Assembly (NCBI GenBank): GCA_021792365.1
Contig: JAJYUT010000009.1
Coordinates: 62,001-126,000, forward strand
Source: Pseudomonadota bacterium
GTDB taxonomy: Bacteria > Pseudomonadota > Alphaproteobacteria > Dongiales > Dongiaceae
Length of the DNA stretch: 64,000 nucleotides
Direction of reading: 5' to 3'
Translations under genes and position numbers: made by a program
Notes under the pieces: model-generated
Told to the model about the DNA's origin: nothing
What the model saw: the letters and a program-made list of their open reading frames with translations, nothing else
The model's database searches: none
Shown: positions 27,109 through 36,919 of the stretch, in pieces
How positions within the stretch are numbered: the stretch's first letter is position 1
Layout: every line of letters starts with the position of its first letter

Positions 27109-28239
27109 TCAGCCCGCCGGCTCGAGGCGCAGCAGGCGCCCGTCATCCTCGTCGGTCAGCAGGTAGAGATGGCCGTCGGGTCCCTGCCGCACGTCGCGGA
27201 TGCGCTCGCCCATGTCCTCGAGCAGGCGCTCTTCGCGCACGACGCGGTTGCCGTCGACCTCCAGCCGCGTCAGCAGGCGGGACTTGAGCGCGCCGACGAA
27301 CAAGTTGCCCTGCCATTCGGGGAACTTGTCGCCGCTGTAGAACGCCATGCCCGAGGGTGCAATCGACGGATCCCAGTAGTAGATCGGCTGCTCGAGGCCG
27401 GGCTTGGAGGTTCCTTCGCCAATCTTGCCGCCCCCGTATTCGCGGCCGTAGGAGATAACCGGCCAGCCGTAATTCTTGCCCGGTTCGGGCATGTTGATCT
27501 CGTCGCCGCCGCGCGCGCCGTGCTCCGCCGTCCACAATCGGCCGGTCGTCGGATGCAATGTCGCGCCCTGCACGTTGCGGTGGCCCAGCGAATAGATGTC
27601 GGGCGAATAGACCTCGTCGCCGGCGAAGGGATTGTCCTCCGGGATCGAGCCGTCGCGATCGATGCGCACCAGCTTGCCGACCTGTGCCTGTTTGTCGGCG
27701 ATATACTCGCGCGTGTTGCGGTCGCCGAGCGTCACGATCAGCGTCCCGTCGGGCAGGAACACCAGGCGCGAGCCGAAATGCTGCCCGGCGCCGAGCTTCG
27801 GCTGCTGGCGCCAGATGACCTGCACGCCGTCCAACCGGCCGCCGGAGAGCGTGCCGCGCGCCACCGCCGTGCCCGCGCCGCCCTCGCCGGGCTCCGAATA
27901 GGAGAGATAGACGAACTGGTTGGAACCGAAGTCGGGATCGGCCGCCACATCGAGCAACCCGCCCTGCCCGCCGTCATAGACCTCGGGCACGCCGCCCAGC
28001 GGCTCCGATACGCCGCCATCCACCGCGACAATGCGCAGCCGCCCTTCCTTCTCCGTCACCAGCATCCTTCCGTCGGGCAGGAAGGCAAGGCCCCAGGGCT
28101 GCTCCAGCCCGTCTGCGATCGTCACGACCGAGACCGGGCCCGCTTGCGATGGATAGGTTTCGGCGGCCAGGGCGGCCGGCGCCGCAGCGCCGGTCAGCGC
28201 CAGCGGCCCGATTGCGCCAAGGAGCCAGTGCATGCGCAT
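27109..28239 (-). CDS. PQQ-type soluble aldose/sorbosone dehydrogenase family protein (YliI-like)
   Basis: The 376-residue protein has a signal peptide (MRMHWLLGAIGPLALTGAAA, then PAALA) and the six-bladed beta-propeller of the GSDH/YliI family. GLEQPWGLAFLPDGRMLVTE, LLDVAADPDFGSNQFVYLSY, the active-site histidine blocks AGQHFGSRL and SLGHRNVQGA, and EHGARGGDEIN are all present. It would oxidise aldoses in the periplasm with PQQ; no pqq genes are in the window. ATG at 28239 gives the signal peptide directly; the 68 upstream codons are not conserved. It converges on the broken DUF1062 gene. Confidence 0.88.
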   Translation of the reverse strand: MRMHWLLGAIGPLALTGAAAPAALAAETYPSQAGPVSVVTIADGLEQPWGLAFLPDGRMLVTEKEGRLRIVAVDGGVSEPLGGVPEVYDGGQGGLLDVAADPDFGSNQFVYLSYSEPGEGGAGTAVARGTLSGGRLDGVQVIWRQQPKLGAGQHFGSRLVFLPDGTLIVTLGDRNTREYIADKQAQVGKLVRIDRDGSIPEDNPFAGDEVYSPDIYSLGHRNVQGATLHPTTGRLWTAEHGARGGDEINMPEPGKNYGWPVISYGREYGGGKIGEGTSKPGLEQPIYYWDPSIAPSGMAFYSGDKFPEWQGNLFVGALKSRLLTRLEVDGNRVVREERLLEDMGERIRDVRQGPDGHLYLLTDEDDGRLLRLEPAG

Positions 28240-28483
28240 CGCAGCCTCCAAACCGGTGAAATCCTGGAACACATTGGGGCGGCCGCCGCTCCCGGCAAGT
28301 CCTTGGCGAGCGCACATCCGCATGAAACGCAGCCGCCCGTTCCCCACAAGCAGCGGTGTAGCTCGCCGCAATGCGATTCTTTCCATCGCGGGCGGGCGAA
28401 TATTCATCTTCGATTCATACGTCGCTTGCTTGGATGGCAGCGTCACCGCCCATGTCGTGCTGTCTTTGGAGGGGAAGACCGCA

Positions 28484-28699
28484 ATGGCAGATTATCGATG
28501 CTATTTTGTGAATAATCTCGATCAGATTCAGGCCGCGCAGATCCTGGAATGCAGCGAGGATTCCGAGGCGCTGTCGCAAGCCAGCGAGCTTGCCGAGGCG
28601 CAATCCTTGACGGTGGAGATCTGGACCGGCGCGCGGCTGGTCGGCCGCGTGCCGCAGCCGGCAGCGATCCGAAGGCCGCGGCCTGAGAGGCTGGCCTAG
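28484..28699 (+). CDS. small conserved hypothetical protein, 71 residues
   Basis: ATG at 28484 is preceded by GGAGGGGAAGACCGCA, a strong ribosome site. The product starts MADYRCYFVNN, has an acidic middle (LECSEDSEALSQASELAEAQ) and ends basic. Similar MADYR-type small proteins are common in Alphaproteobacteria, with no known function. It overlaps the tail of the convergent PAS gene by four bases. Confidence 0.7.
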   Translation: MADYRCYFVNNLDQIQAAQILECSEDSEALSQASELAEAQSLTVEIWTGARLVGRVPQPAAIRRPRPERLA

Positions 28700-29394
28700 C
28701 TGCCGCTCTTCAGCAGCATCTGCAGCGTGTCCATGAGGGTGCGGATGCGGTCAGCCTCGCCGCGCGTGGTATCGGCGAGCGACTTCATCTCCTGCGCCAC
28801 CACGGCGAAGCCCGCGCCATGCTCGGCCGCGCGCGCCGCTTCGATGCGGGCGTTCAGCGCCAGCAGCTTCAGCGTCCGCAATTCGCCCAGGATGTGCTGC
28901 ACGGCCTCGACGATATCGTTGCTGGTGCCGGAGATGCGGCCCACCAGCTGCTCCAGCTTTTCCTCCTGCAGCTTCTGCGGCGAGATGTCGATGCAGACGC
29001 CCTCCAGGAACAGCAATTGGCCCTGGTCGTCGAAGATGCCGGCGCCGCTTTCGTGGATCCAGAGCGGGTTGCCGTCGCGCTTCACCAGGCGATAGTCGAT
29101 CTCCCAGTTGCAGCGGTTCTGGACGGCATCGGCCACCGACCCATCGACATGGGCGGTGTCGTCCGGCGCGACGATGGAGGTGAAGGTGCGGACGCGGTTG
29201 TTGATGAAGTCGGAGACGGGATAGCCCGTCATCCGCTCCACGCCGTCCGTCATGAACAGCATCGTGTAGCCCGCGTCGTTCTGGCAGCGATAGAAGAAGC
29301 CTTTGAGACGGCTTGCGACACTTTCGATGACGCTTGCCTGGACCGAATCGTACATGCCAGCCACCACCCCCTCGGAGATCAAGCCGTGCGCCAT
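28696..29394 (-). CDS. PAS-domain protein with short methyl-accepting-type signalling hairpin
   Basis: The 232-residue protein has a PAS fold (about 30-145) with MTDGVERMTGYPVSDFINN and a PAC-type end (LLFLEGVCIDISPQKLQEEK). A chemoreceptor-like coiled coil follows (about 148-230) with LLALNARIEAARAAEHGAGF and AVVAQEMKSLADTT, the tip signature that contacts CheA/CheW. There is no membrane segment, so it is a short cytoplasmic receptor. The hairpin is truncated relative to full MCPs, so signalling to a kinase is uncertain. The start at 29394 has no clear ribosome site. Confidence 0.82.
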   Translation of the reverse strand: MAHGLISEGVVAGMYDSVQASVIESVASRLKGFFYRCQNDAGYTMLFMTDGVERMTGYPVSDFINNRVRTFTSIVAPDDTAHVDGSVADAVQNRCNWEIDYRLVKRDGNPLWIHESGAGIFDDQGQLLFLEGVCIDISPQKLQEEKLEQLVGRISGTSNDIVEAVQHILGELRTLKLLALNARIEAARAAEHGAGFAVVAQEMKSLADTTRGEADRIRTLMDTLQMLLKSGS

Positions 29395-29483
29395 GATCAC
29401 GCGATGAAGGTTAACAACAGGCAAATATCGAGTCGCTTCAAGGCTCCGCGCGGATACGCCGGCAGCGTCAAGACTGACCGGTC

Positions 29484-30311
29484 TCACCCGGGCCCGGCGA
29501 AGTCCCGGTCGTGGTCGAGGGACGGGATGCGGGCGCGCGCCTCGGCCAACTTGGCTGGGTCGATCTCGGCCAGGATGACGCCCTCGCCGTCGCCGCCATC
29601 CGCCAGCAAGCCGCCCCAGGGATCGACGATCAGAGAATGCCCGAAGCAGGCCGCGCCGCCCGGCAAGGTGCCGTACTGGCAGGGCGCGGCGACATAGCAC
29701 CCGGTCTCGATCGCCCGCGCGCGGTTCAGCACGTGCCAATGCGCCTCGCCCGTCATCTTCGTGAAGGCGGCGGGGATTGCCAGCACCTCCGCCCCCGCCT
29801 GTGCCAGCCGCCGGTAGAGCTGCGGGAAGCGCAAGTCATAGCAGATCGAAAGCCCCATCCTGCACAGGCCGGTGTCGGCCAGCACGGCGTGATCGCCCGG
29901 CGCGATGGTCCCGGATTCGCGCAGTGGTGCGCCCCGGGTCAGCTCGACATCGAACAGGTGTATCTTGTCATAGCGCGCGGCGACGGCACCCGTTGTATCC
30001 ACCAGATAGCCGCGGTTGAAGATGCGTCCGTCGCCGGCATTGACGCCGAGCGAGCCCAGCAGCAGCCATGCCCGGGTCTCGCGCGCCAGGTCGCAGAAGG
30101 CCTGCAGCACCGGATGGCGCTCTTCGACAAAGGCGGCGGGATGCAGCAGCCCATCCTTCAGCGCGACGCCGGAGAAGTATTCCGGGAGGCACACGATGCG
30201 CGCGCCCTGCTCGATCGCCGCCCGCGTCAGGCGCGCGGCGATTGCGATGTTGCGATCGACCTCCGCCACCGCGGAGTTCTGCACGCAGGCGATCTTGAAG
30301 ACCTGGGCCAT
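29484..30311 (-). CDS. Nit-family carbon-nitrogen hydrolase
   Basis: The 275-residue protein belongs to the nitrilase superfamily. The catalytic triad is visible as Glu44 (CLPEYFSG), Lys116 (RYDKIHLFDVE) and Cys157 (LSICYDLRFP). KIHLFD and CYDLRFPQLYR put it in the Nit1/Nit2 branch, whose members hydrolyse deaminated glutathione or omega-amido dicarboxylates. It is cytoplasmic and full length. Confidence 0.9.
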   Translation of the reverse strand: MAQVFKIACVQNSAVAEVDRNIAIAARLTRAAIEQGARIVCLPEYFSGVALKDGLLHPAAFVEERHPVLQAFCDLARETRAWLLLGSLGVNAGDGRIFNRGYLVDTTGAVAARYDKIHLFDVELTRGAPLRESGTIAPGDHAVLADTGLCRMGLSICYDLRFPQLYRRLAQAGAEVLAIPAAFTKMTGEAHWHVLNRARAIETGCYVAAPCQYGTLPGGAACFGHSLIVDPWGGLLADGGDGEGVILAEIDPAKLAEARARIPSLDHDRDFAGPG

Positions 30312-30343
30312 GCCGCGATCCTACGGCAGTCGCGGGCGCGAGG

Positions 30344-32683
30344 CTACTGTCCGACCGCGCCCAACGTCAGGTCCGCGCCGAGGCTGTAGATCGCCGCCTC
30401 CTGGACGTCGTTGCCATAGGCCTGCTGGAAGGCGCGCGGGTTCTTCTGCCGCTGGTTCTGGAACACCTTCGGCAGCGTGTCATAGGCGTAGCGCGCCACC
30501 TCTTGCGAGGTCACCACCCCGTCCTTGGGGAACTGGTCGGCGCCGCCTTTCAGCCCCTGCAGCAGCACATAGGTGAGGAACCCGTATCCGAGCTCAACGC
30601 TCTCCGGGGCCAACTGGTCGCGGCGGGTCGCGGTAAGAACCTGCACGCCCGCGCCGCGCAATCCGTTCTCCAGGAAGCGCGCCTGGAAGCTGGCGACCGC
30701 ATTGAACTTGTCGACCGTCACACCGGAATAGCAGGAATCCACCACCACGAAGATGCGCTGCGCGCCGGCCTGCTCCAGCGCTGCGCGGATCTCCGTCGCC
30801 TTGAGCCAGGATTTCGGGTTCTCGAAGCTGGCGTCGCTCGGCATGAAATACCAGTCCTGCTCGTTGCCGAAGCCGTGGCCGGAGAGGAACAGCAGCACCG
30901 CATCCTCCGGTCTCGTGTCCTTGAGCGTTCCCAGCGCTTTGAGGATCGACGCGCGATCGGCGGCGCCGTCGAGCATCTTGTGCACCTCGATCTTGCCGAA
31001 CATCGACTTCGCCTGGCTCGCGACATTGTCGACGACGGCCGCCGCATCGCTGGCGGCCACGCGCAACTGGTCCTGCGGCCCCATGCGCGGATATTTCGAC
31101 ACGCCGGCGGCGACGACGTGCAGGGTGCCACGCCCCGGTTGGCCGCTGAAGCTCTCGCGCAGTTCGACCGGCTGGCCTTCGTTGTCATACACGCCCGTCG
31201 CGACCGCCTGGAACGTGTTGACGCCCGCGACCGGCCACACGTTGTAGCCGACCACGCGGATATGCCGCCCGTCCGCCTCCGCGTCCCGCTGCTCCAGGAC
31301 TGCGCCGACGCTGACGATCTTGCCGTTGTGATAGAGCCGCACGTCCTTGATGCCGCCGCCCTGGTCCTCGGCGATGACGATGAGCTGATGGGGCTTGCCT
31401 GCGGCCTTCTCGCCGGGCACCGCCTCGACCTCCACCTTGGGCGGAACCGGGAAGGCATCCTGCAGGTCCTTCGGCACCGCGCGCGGCGCGCGCGCCGATT
31501 TCTTCAGCGCCGCAGCCAGCAGGCCGGGGTCGAGGAACGCCTCGCGCATGCTGGAGACCGGGAAGTTCAGCTTCTTCACGTCCCAGCTCAGCCCCTTGAG
31601 CCCGTCCGCCGTCCCGTCGAAGCGGCCCTGCCGGTCCACCATCGCCCAGCCCGTGGGCGCGATGAAGATGGAAAGGATCTGCTTGCGGCTCGGCACGTCC
31701 CACACCAGCAGCTTGCCATCCGCCGTGGCGGCGATCACGCTGCCCGCGGCCTCGTCGACATGCAGGCCGATGACCGTTCCCTCCTCCACGTCCAGCTCGG
31801 CGAGCGTCTTTCCGCTCGCCAGGTCGACCACGTCGATCTCGTCCTTGCCGTCCATTGCCGCGGCCATGCGCAGCTTTTGCCCCAAGGCGAACAACCCGCC
31901 CTTGCCGAGCTCGACGTCCTTGGCTGTCCCGCCGCCCAGGGCGACAAAGGCCACGCGCCCCTTTTCCGTCAGGACAGCCGCCTGCTTGCCGTCGGCCGCG
32001 ATCTGGATCTCGCTCACCGGCGCATCGAGCTTTTCGATTGCATGTGCCCCGCCGTTCCCCAGCCGCAGGACGGCGACCGTGCCGTCCGCTGCGCCGATCA
32101 GCGCCTGCGCGCCGAACGCGATCGCGGTGACCGGCGCATTGCTGACCGTGCCGCGCGCCACCAGCTTGTGCGCGGAGATGTCCCAGATCTCGACCTGCCC
32201 GCTCCTGGTGCCCGCGACCAGCAGCGCCGAATCCGGGCTGGTGGCAAGCCGCGTGACGGCTCCGCTGCCGCCCTGAAGCGTCGAGACCGCCGCGCCGGTG
32301 CGCGCATCGCGCAGCTCGATCTTGCCCGCGCCGTCGCCGACCGCGAGCAGCGTGCCGTCGGCGCTTGGCGTGAACACCACGTCCTTGCCCGCCGGGATCG
32401 CCCGGCCCTGGCTGCCGCGCAGCAGGTTCCAGACGCGGATCGTGCCGTCCTCCGCCAGCAGCGCCAGGTGATCGCCGCCGGTCGCGACGCTCATGCGCTT
32501 CAGGCGCACCAGCTTGGTCGAAACCTTGAGTTTGGCCTGGGCGTAGATGACGTTCTCGAACAGTGCCGAGCTGATCGCATCGCCCACGCTCTGCGCCCAG
32601 GTGCTTGCCGGCAGCGTGGAGAGCGGCGGCGCAGCCACGGACGCGGCCAACAGGATGCGGGACAGGATGGCGCGCACGCTCAT
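30344..32683 (-). CDS. secreted beta-propeller/caspase-like peptidase (C14)
   Basis: The 779-residue protein has a signal peptide (about 1-30), a WD40-like propeller (about 45-350) and a C-terminal caspase-fold peptidase (about 520-760). The catalytic dyad is His603 in LFLSGHGFGNEQDWYF and Cys651 in VVVDSCYSGVTV. YGFLTYVLLQGL follows, typical of bacterial C14 proteins. GGAGGGCTGATC precedes ATG 32683. It lies 85 bases downstream of the barrel gene on the same strand, so both may share a transcript. The signal peptide predicts a periplasmic or surface protease; substrate unknown. Confidence 0.85.
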   Translation of the reverse strand: MSVRAILSRILLAASVAAPPLSTLPASTWAQSVGDAISSALFENVIYAQAKLKVSTKLVRLKRMSVATGGDHLALLAEDGTIRVWNLLRGSQGRAIPAGKDVVFTPSADGTLLAVGDGAGKIELRDARTGAAVSTLQGGSGAVTRLATSPDSALLVAGTRSGQVEIWDISAHKLVARGTVSNAPVTAIAFGAQALIGAADGTVAVLRLGNGGAHAIEKLDAPVSEIQIAADGKQAAVLTEKGRVAFVALGGGTAKDVELGKGGLFALGQKLRMAAAMDGKDEIDVVDLASGKTLAELDVEEGTVIGLHVDEAAGSVIAATADGKLLVWDVPSRKQILSIFIAPTGWAMVDRQGRFDGTADGLKGLSWDVKKLNFPVSSMREAFLDPGLLAAALKKSARAPRAVPKDLQDAFPVPPKVEVEAVPGEKAAGKPHQLIVIAEDQGGGIKDVRLYHNGKIVSVGAVLEQRDAEADGRHIRVVGYNVWPVAGVNTFQAVATGVYDNEGQPVELRESFSGQPGRGTLHVVAAGVSKYPRMGPQDQLRVAASDAAAVVDNVASQAKSMFGKIEVHKMLDGAADRASILKALGTLKDTRPEDAVLLFLSGHGFGNEQDWYFMPSDASFENPKSWLKATEIRAALEQAGAQRIFVVVDSCYSGVTVDKFNAVASFQARFLENGLRGAGVQVLTATRRDQLAPESVELGYGFLTYVLLQGLKGGADQFPKDGVVTSQEVARYAYDTLPKVFQNQRQKNPRAFQQAYGNDVQEAAIYSLGADLTLGAVGQ

Positions 32684-32768
32684 GATCAGCCCTCCATATG
32701 CGAGTCTATCACTCCGGACGGAAAAGGGGCGCAAGATCCCACCGGACCTCGCGCCCCTTCGCCGGCAC

Positions 32769-33743
32769 TCAGAAGCGGATGCGGAACTCGGCCGCGCCGC
32801 CGATCTGGTTGGTCTCGTCGTTGAGCAGTTCCGTGCGGACCGAGGCGCCGAGCTGCATCGCCTCGCCGACCCGGCCGCGTACGCCGAGGGTCAGGAACAC
32901 GTAGTCGGTGTCGCCCTGGTCGATCTCGTCGCCATCATCCTCGAAGAACTTCTCCGGCCAGACATGCTCGTACTGCACGCCGAGATAGGGCACGATCGGA
33001 TCGAAATCGTAGCCGACCTCGCCGTTGATCACGAGGGCATGGCTGTGCACATCGTCATCGCCGGTGCCCTCGAAGTCCAGCAGCTCGGTGTAGTTGAAGC
33101 GCCAGCCCGCCTTGCCCTTGAGCAGGAAGTCTTCCGCGATCGTCGCCACCGAGTTCATCGCCAGCTCGGTCGAGAAGGTCTGGCTGTCGCTGTCGGTTTC
33201 GCCGGTGAAGTCATCCTCGCTGCTGCTGTCCGAGTAGGTGTAGCTGAACAGGCCGCTGGCGAAGAAGTTCGGGTGGAAGACATAGGCGCCGTAGGGCGAG
33301 ACGGTAAAGGAATCGCTCTCCAGGTCGGTCTCCATATCGAAGCCCGTGAACTCGAAGGTCGTGTCGGCCGCGGCATAGGCGCCGGACAGGCCCACGAAAA
33401 CCGACTCGCCGAAGCGGTGGTCGAGCCCGAAGGTCACGTTGACCAGGTCGGTCTGGAACTTGCCGCCGAACTCCTCGACCAGCGAGCTGTCATCGCTCGT
33501 GATGCTGGAATAGCTGGTGGTGATCCAGGCGCTGTTGGCCAGCGGCGATTCGGTTGCCGGCGCATCGCCGGTCACCAGCTGCTCGCCGATGCGGTTCGAC
33601 ACCGCATCGCTCACGCGGCGGCTGACTTCCTCGCGGATTTTCTTTTCGACTTCATCGCTGCTCTGAGCGAAGGCGGTGCCGAATTGGCACACGGTAATGG
33701 CCATGGCCGCGACCACGGCCAAGCGAGACAACAACGAACGCAT
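32769..33743 (-). CDS. outer-membrane beta-barrel protein (autotransporter-barrel type)
   Basis: The 324-residue protein has a signal peptide (MRSLLSRLAVVAAMAITVCQ, then FGTAFA). A short helical segment (DEVEKKIREEVSRRVSDAVS, about 30-49) and a C-terminal barrel (about 75-324) of alternating hydrophobic strands follow. The chain ends in Phe (EFRIRF), the usual signal for outer-membrane insertion. No passenger domain is present. It precedes the caspase-like gene on the same strand. Confidence 0.8.
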   Translation of the reverse strand: MRSLLSRLAVVAAMAITVCQFGTAFAQSSDEVEKKIREEVSRRVSDAVSNRIGEQLVTGDAPATESPLANSAWITTSYSSITSDDSSLVEEFGGKFQTDLVNVTFGLDHRFGESVFVGLSGAYAAADTTFEFTGFDMETDLESDSFTVSPYGAYVFHPNFFASGLFSYTYSDSSSEDDFTGETDSDSQTFSTELAMNSVATIAEDFLLKGKAGWRFNYTELLDFEGTGDDDVHSHALVINGEVGYDFDPIVPYLGVQYEHVWPEKFFEDDGDEIDQGDTDYVFLTLGVRGRVGEAMQLGASVRTELLNDETNQIGGAAEFRIRF

Positions 33744-34055
33744 GCGCAGACCCCCTCAATAGACGCTATCTGGAAATTCCCGCGCCGCTCGTCCAGCCGG
33801 GCCAAACGAGTCGAGCCGCGGCAAACTAGCGAGCTTGGCCATTTGGTCAAGAGTCCGGGTGATGATTCTTCAGCCCTGTGTCAAATTTCCCCTTCAGACT
33901 CTTTTAACCATGGCCCTGAATGCGGCGCTGGTTGCTCTGGACTGATAGCAAAGCGTCCGCGTCGCGGCAGTGACAGGAGTCACATTGCGCCCCATTGCTT
34001 GCGGCGCGAAGCCCGCTAGAGTGTCGCCACCAAATTCACGGGGAATACGACCATC
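33744..34055. other. 312-bp divergent promoter region
   Basis: The gap separates the barrel gene (reverse) from the FecR-like/cyclase pair (forward). No open frame in it looks coding. AT-rich patches near 33880-33910 are the only obvious candidate promoter regions; I cannot fix -35/-10 boxes. Confidence 0.4.
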
Positions 34056-34718
34056 ATGGCGATGCCAAGATTCAGACTGGCTCCATGCGCCGTACTGATC
34101 TGTACCGGTGCGGCTCTTCTGCTTTCGCCCCAAGCGTCGGCTCAGGCGCCCGCCGTCGCGATCCTCGAAGAGATCGAAGGCGCTGCAGGAACACATGAGG
34201 CGTTCGACGAGCTGCGCGCGGGCGATCGTCTCGAACTGGGTGCCAAAGGCCGCGCCATCATCGGCTATCTCGGCAGTTGCGCGCGCGAGACCATCGACGG
34301 CGGTACGATCGTGATCGGCAATAACCAGTCGCAGGTCGAAGGCGGCAAGGTCGCGCGCGAGACCATCGCCTGTGAAGCCACGCAGCTCGTCATGACCGAG
34401 CAGGAAGCCGGCACCAGCGCGACTGTCGTGTTCCGCGGGCCGCCTTGGGAAAAGCATGTGCGCCAGGTTGTCCCCTCCCCCAGCCCGGTCGTGCTGGCAA
34501 GCGGCAAGTCGCTGCAGGTCAAGCGGCTCGACGAGGAGGAGAAGCCGGTCACGCTTCCGCTCAAGAACGGCCGCGTCGATCTGGACGCTGCGGAGATCGC
34601 GCTCACGCCCGGCGGTTACTACGAGCTGACCGCGGGCAAGAAGCAGATGGTCATCCAGATCGATCCCGCCGCCACGGTGGACCCGCTGCCGCCGACGAGC
34701 CGCATCGTGCGGCTCTGA
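34056..34718 (+). CDS. secreted FecR-like protein
   Basis: The 220-residue protein has a signal peptide (about 1-29, ending PQASAQA). A FecR-like beta domain opens with ILEEIEGAAGTHEAFDELRA and LELGAKGRAIIGYLGSCARE; these residues correspond to the repeated strand motif of FecR. It ends three to six bases before the cyclase gene, so the two are tightly linked. FecR-type proteins beside CHASE2 cyclases are a recurring pair in Alphaproteobacteria, and this one may be the periplasmic partner of the CHASE2 sensor. The domain call rests on pattern, not on strong identity. Confidence 0.65.
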   Translation: MAMPRFRLAPCAVLICTGAALLLSPQASAQAPAVAILEEIEGAAGTHEAFDELRAGDRLELGAKGRAIIGYLGSCARETIDGGTIVIGNNQSQVEGGKVARETIACEATQLVMTEQEAGTSATVVFRGPPWEKHVRQVVPSPSPVVLASGKSLQVKRLDEEEKPVTLPLKNGRVDLDAAEIALTPGGYYELTAGKKQMVIQIDPAATVDPLPPTSRIVRL

Positions 34719-34724
34719 GCCTTG

Positions 34725-36824
34725 GTGCGCCGTCCGTACCTGATCGCGGCGCTGATCGCCGCCGCGGTTGCGCTGGCTGGGCAGTTCCTGTGGCACGACC
34801 GGGCGGACGGGCTTTCCATCGACCTCCTCTATTGGCTCACCCAAGAAGCAGGTCTGGAACGCGCCGCGCCGCTCGAGGACCGCACCCTCATCATCGCGAT
34901 CGATGAGGAGACCTACCGCCGACCGCCCTTCCACGATCCCGCGACGGGGCGCAGCATGCCGCAGGCGCTGTGGACGCCGCAGGTCGCCATCGTGCTCGAT
35001 GCCGTGCTGGACGGCGGGGCCAAGGTCGTCGGGCTCGATACCATCTTCAGCACCTCCGCCTCCGCGGTCATCCCGAACTACGACAAGGCGCTGTATCAGG
35101 CCCTGCGCCGCGGCGGGCGCGAGGACCGCATCGTGCTGGCCAAGGCCCAGCACCAGGTCAAGCCGATCGAGCCCGACCGCGGCCTCGTCATCGCCGTCGG
35201 CGACGAGAGCGACGTGCGCGCCGCCAATGCCATCGAGGATGAAGACGGCGTGGTGCGGCGCATGCCTATCACCCTGCATGGCGAGAAGGGACTCGAGACC
35301 ACCTTCTCCGCCGAGATTTTCCGCCGCGCCACCGGCCGCGACCTCCATCTCGCCGAAGCTGGCGTCACCATCGACGGCCGGACGCCGCCCGGCGTCGCGG
35401 ATCGTGCGCTGCTGCTCGACTTCATGCCGGTGGCGGAAGTCCCGGCCCTCTACTCTTTCGCCGATCTCGTCGCCTGCGCCGAAGCTGGCCGAAGCGACTA
35501 CTTCGCAACACATTTCAAGGACCGGACCGTGCTGGTCGGTGCCGTCCTCGATGTCGAGGACCGCAAGCTGACGTCGCGTCGTTTCGTGAAAGGTGTTGAT
35601 GGCGGGAACTATGCCGAACGCTGCGTCCACGCCGTGATGCCGGAGATGGGCGGCGAACACGCGCGGCAATCGATCCCCGGCGTATTCCTCCACGCAACCG
35701 CCATCGATAATCTGAAGGCGCTCGCCGGCCTGGTGCAGATATCCGCGCCCTTGCGCTTCGTCTGCCTGCTCGCGCTGGCGCTCATTGCCGCGTTCTGCGT
35801 CCTGCGCATGAAACTACCGCACGCCGCCGCCGCGCTCATCGCTTTGCTCGGCGCCTGGATCGCGATCGCCACCGCCGCCTTCGCAAACCTGACAGTGCTG
35901 CCGCTCGTCGCGGGCACCGCCGTCATCCTGGCGAGCGCGCCGCTCACCGTTGCTTATCGCATCGGCCTTGTCGACCGCGGGCGCCGCCGCCTGCGCAAGG
36001 CTTTCGCGCTCTATCTGCCGGAGCCGGAGCTGGAGCGGCTGACCGCGCGCGACGAATTGCCGGCGCTCGGCGGCGAGCTGCGGGAGGTCACCATCCTGTT
36101 CTCCGATATCGCCGGTTATTCCGGCCTGTCGGAGAGCCTGGCGCCCGCCGCTTTGGTGGCCGACCTCAATCGCTACTTCGCGCGCATGACGGAGATCGTG
36201 CAGCGCCATGGCGGGTTCGTCGACAAGTTCATCGGCGATGGCATCCTCGCCGTGTTCGGCGCGCCACTGGCCAAAGGTCAGCACGCCGAGGCCGCCGTGC
36301 AGGCCGCGCTCGACATGGTCTCCGCGCTCGAGAGCGATTCCACGCTCACACTCAACGGCCAGCCGATCCGGATCCGCATCGGCCTGCACACCGACCGAGT
36401 CATCGTCGGCAATATCGGCGCGCCCAGCCGCTTCAACTACACGGTGGTCGGTGATGGCGTGAACCTCGCCGCGCGCCTCGAAGGCGTCGGCAAGATGTAC
36501 CACATTGCGATCATCGCCAGCGAGGAAACGCGCCGCGCTGCCGGCGAGGCGCATCGCTTCCGCGAGCTGGACCAGGTGCGCGTGGTCGGCCGCGACCAGC
36601 CGGTCACGCTGTTCGAGCCGTTGCCGCCGGACTCCACCCGCGATGAGACCTGCTTTGCCCAAGCCCTGACCCTGTGGCGGCGCGGCGCCTTCGCCGAAGC
36701 CGCCGTCCGCTTCCGCGAGCTGGCGCACGATCCCGCCGCCCAGGCTTTTGCCGCGCGGGCCGAAGCATGGGCCCGTCAGCCGCCCGCGCAGTGGGACGGA
36801 ATCCTCAACCTGCAGCAGAAATAG
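34725..36824 (+). CDS. CHASE2-domain class III adenylate/guanylate cyclase
   Basis: The 699-residue protein has an N-terminal membrane helix (about 5-25) and an extracytoplasmic CHASE2 domain (about 40-320). Three consecutive membrane helices (about 335-410) and a class III cyclase domain (about 450-620) follow. Catalytic landmarks are VTILFSDIAGYSGLSE, with the first metal Asp, KFIGDGILAVFG, with the second, and FNYTVVGDGVNLAARLE. It would make cAMP or cGMP in response to an extracytoplasmic signal. Start is GTG 34725; TTG 34722 is possible. It is paired with the FecR-like gene just upstream. Confidence 0.9.
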   Translation: MRRPYLIAALIAAAVALAGQFLWHDRADGLSIDLLYWLTQEAGLERAAPLEDRTLIIAIDEETYRRPPFHDPATGRSMPQALWTPQVAIVLDAVLDGGAKVVGLDTIFSTSASAVIPNYDKALYQALRRGGREDRIVLAKAQHQVKPIEPDRGLVIAVGDESDVRAANAIEDEDGVVRRMPITLHGEKGLETTFSAEIFRRATGRDLHLAEAGVTIDGRTPPGVADRALLLDFMPVAEVPALYSFADLVACAEAGRSDYFATHFKDRTVLVGAVLDVEDRKLTSRRFVKGVDGGNYAERCVHAVMPEMGGEHARQSIPGVFLHATAIDNLKALAGLVQISAPLRFVCLLALALIAAFCVLRMKLPHAAAALIALLGAWIAIATAAFANLTVLPLVAGTAVILASAPLTVAYRIGLVDRGRRRLRKAFALYLPEPELERLTARDELPALGGELREVTILFSDIAGYSGLSESLAPAALVADLNRYFARMTEIVQRHGGFVDKFIGDGILAVFGAPLAKGQHAEAAVQAALDMVSALESDSTLTLNGQPIRIRIGLHTDRVIVGNIGAPSRFNYTVVGDGVNLAARLEGVGKMYHIAIIASEETRRAAGEAHRFRELDQVRVVGRDQPVTLFEPLPPDSTRDETCFAQALTLWRRGAFAEAAVRFRELAHDPAAQAFAARAEAWARQPPAQWDGILNLQQK

Positions 36825-36919
36825 CGCCCTTATTGCAGAGGCGGCCTGACGCACCTTGCCCCTTGAGCGGCGCCCCCCGGCTGGCGCAGGATGTCCGCAA
36901 AAATCAGGGGAGGAAATAC

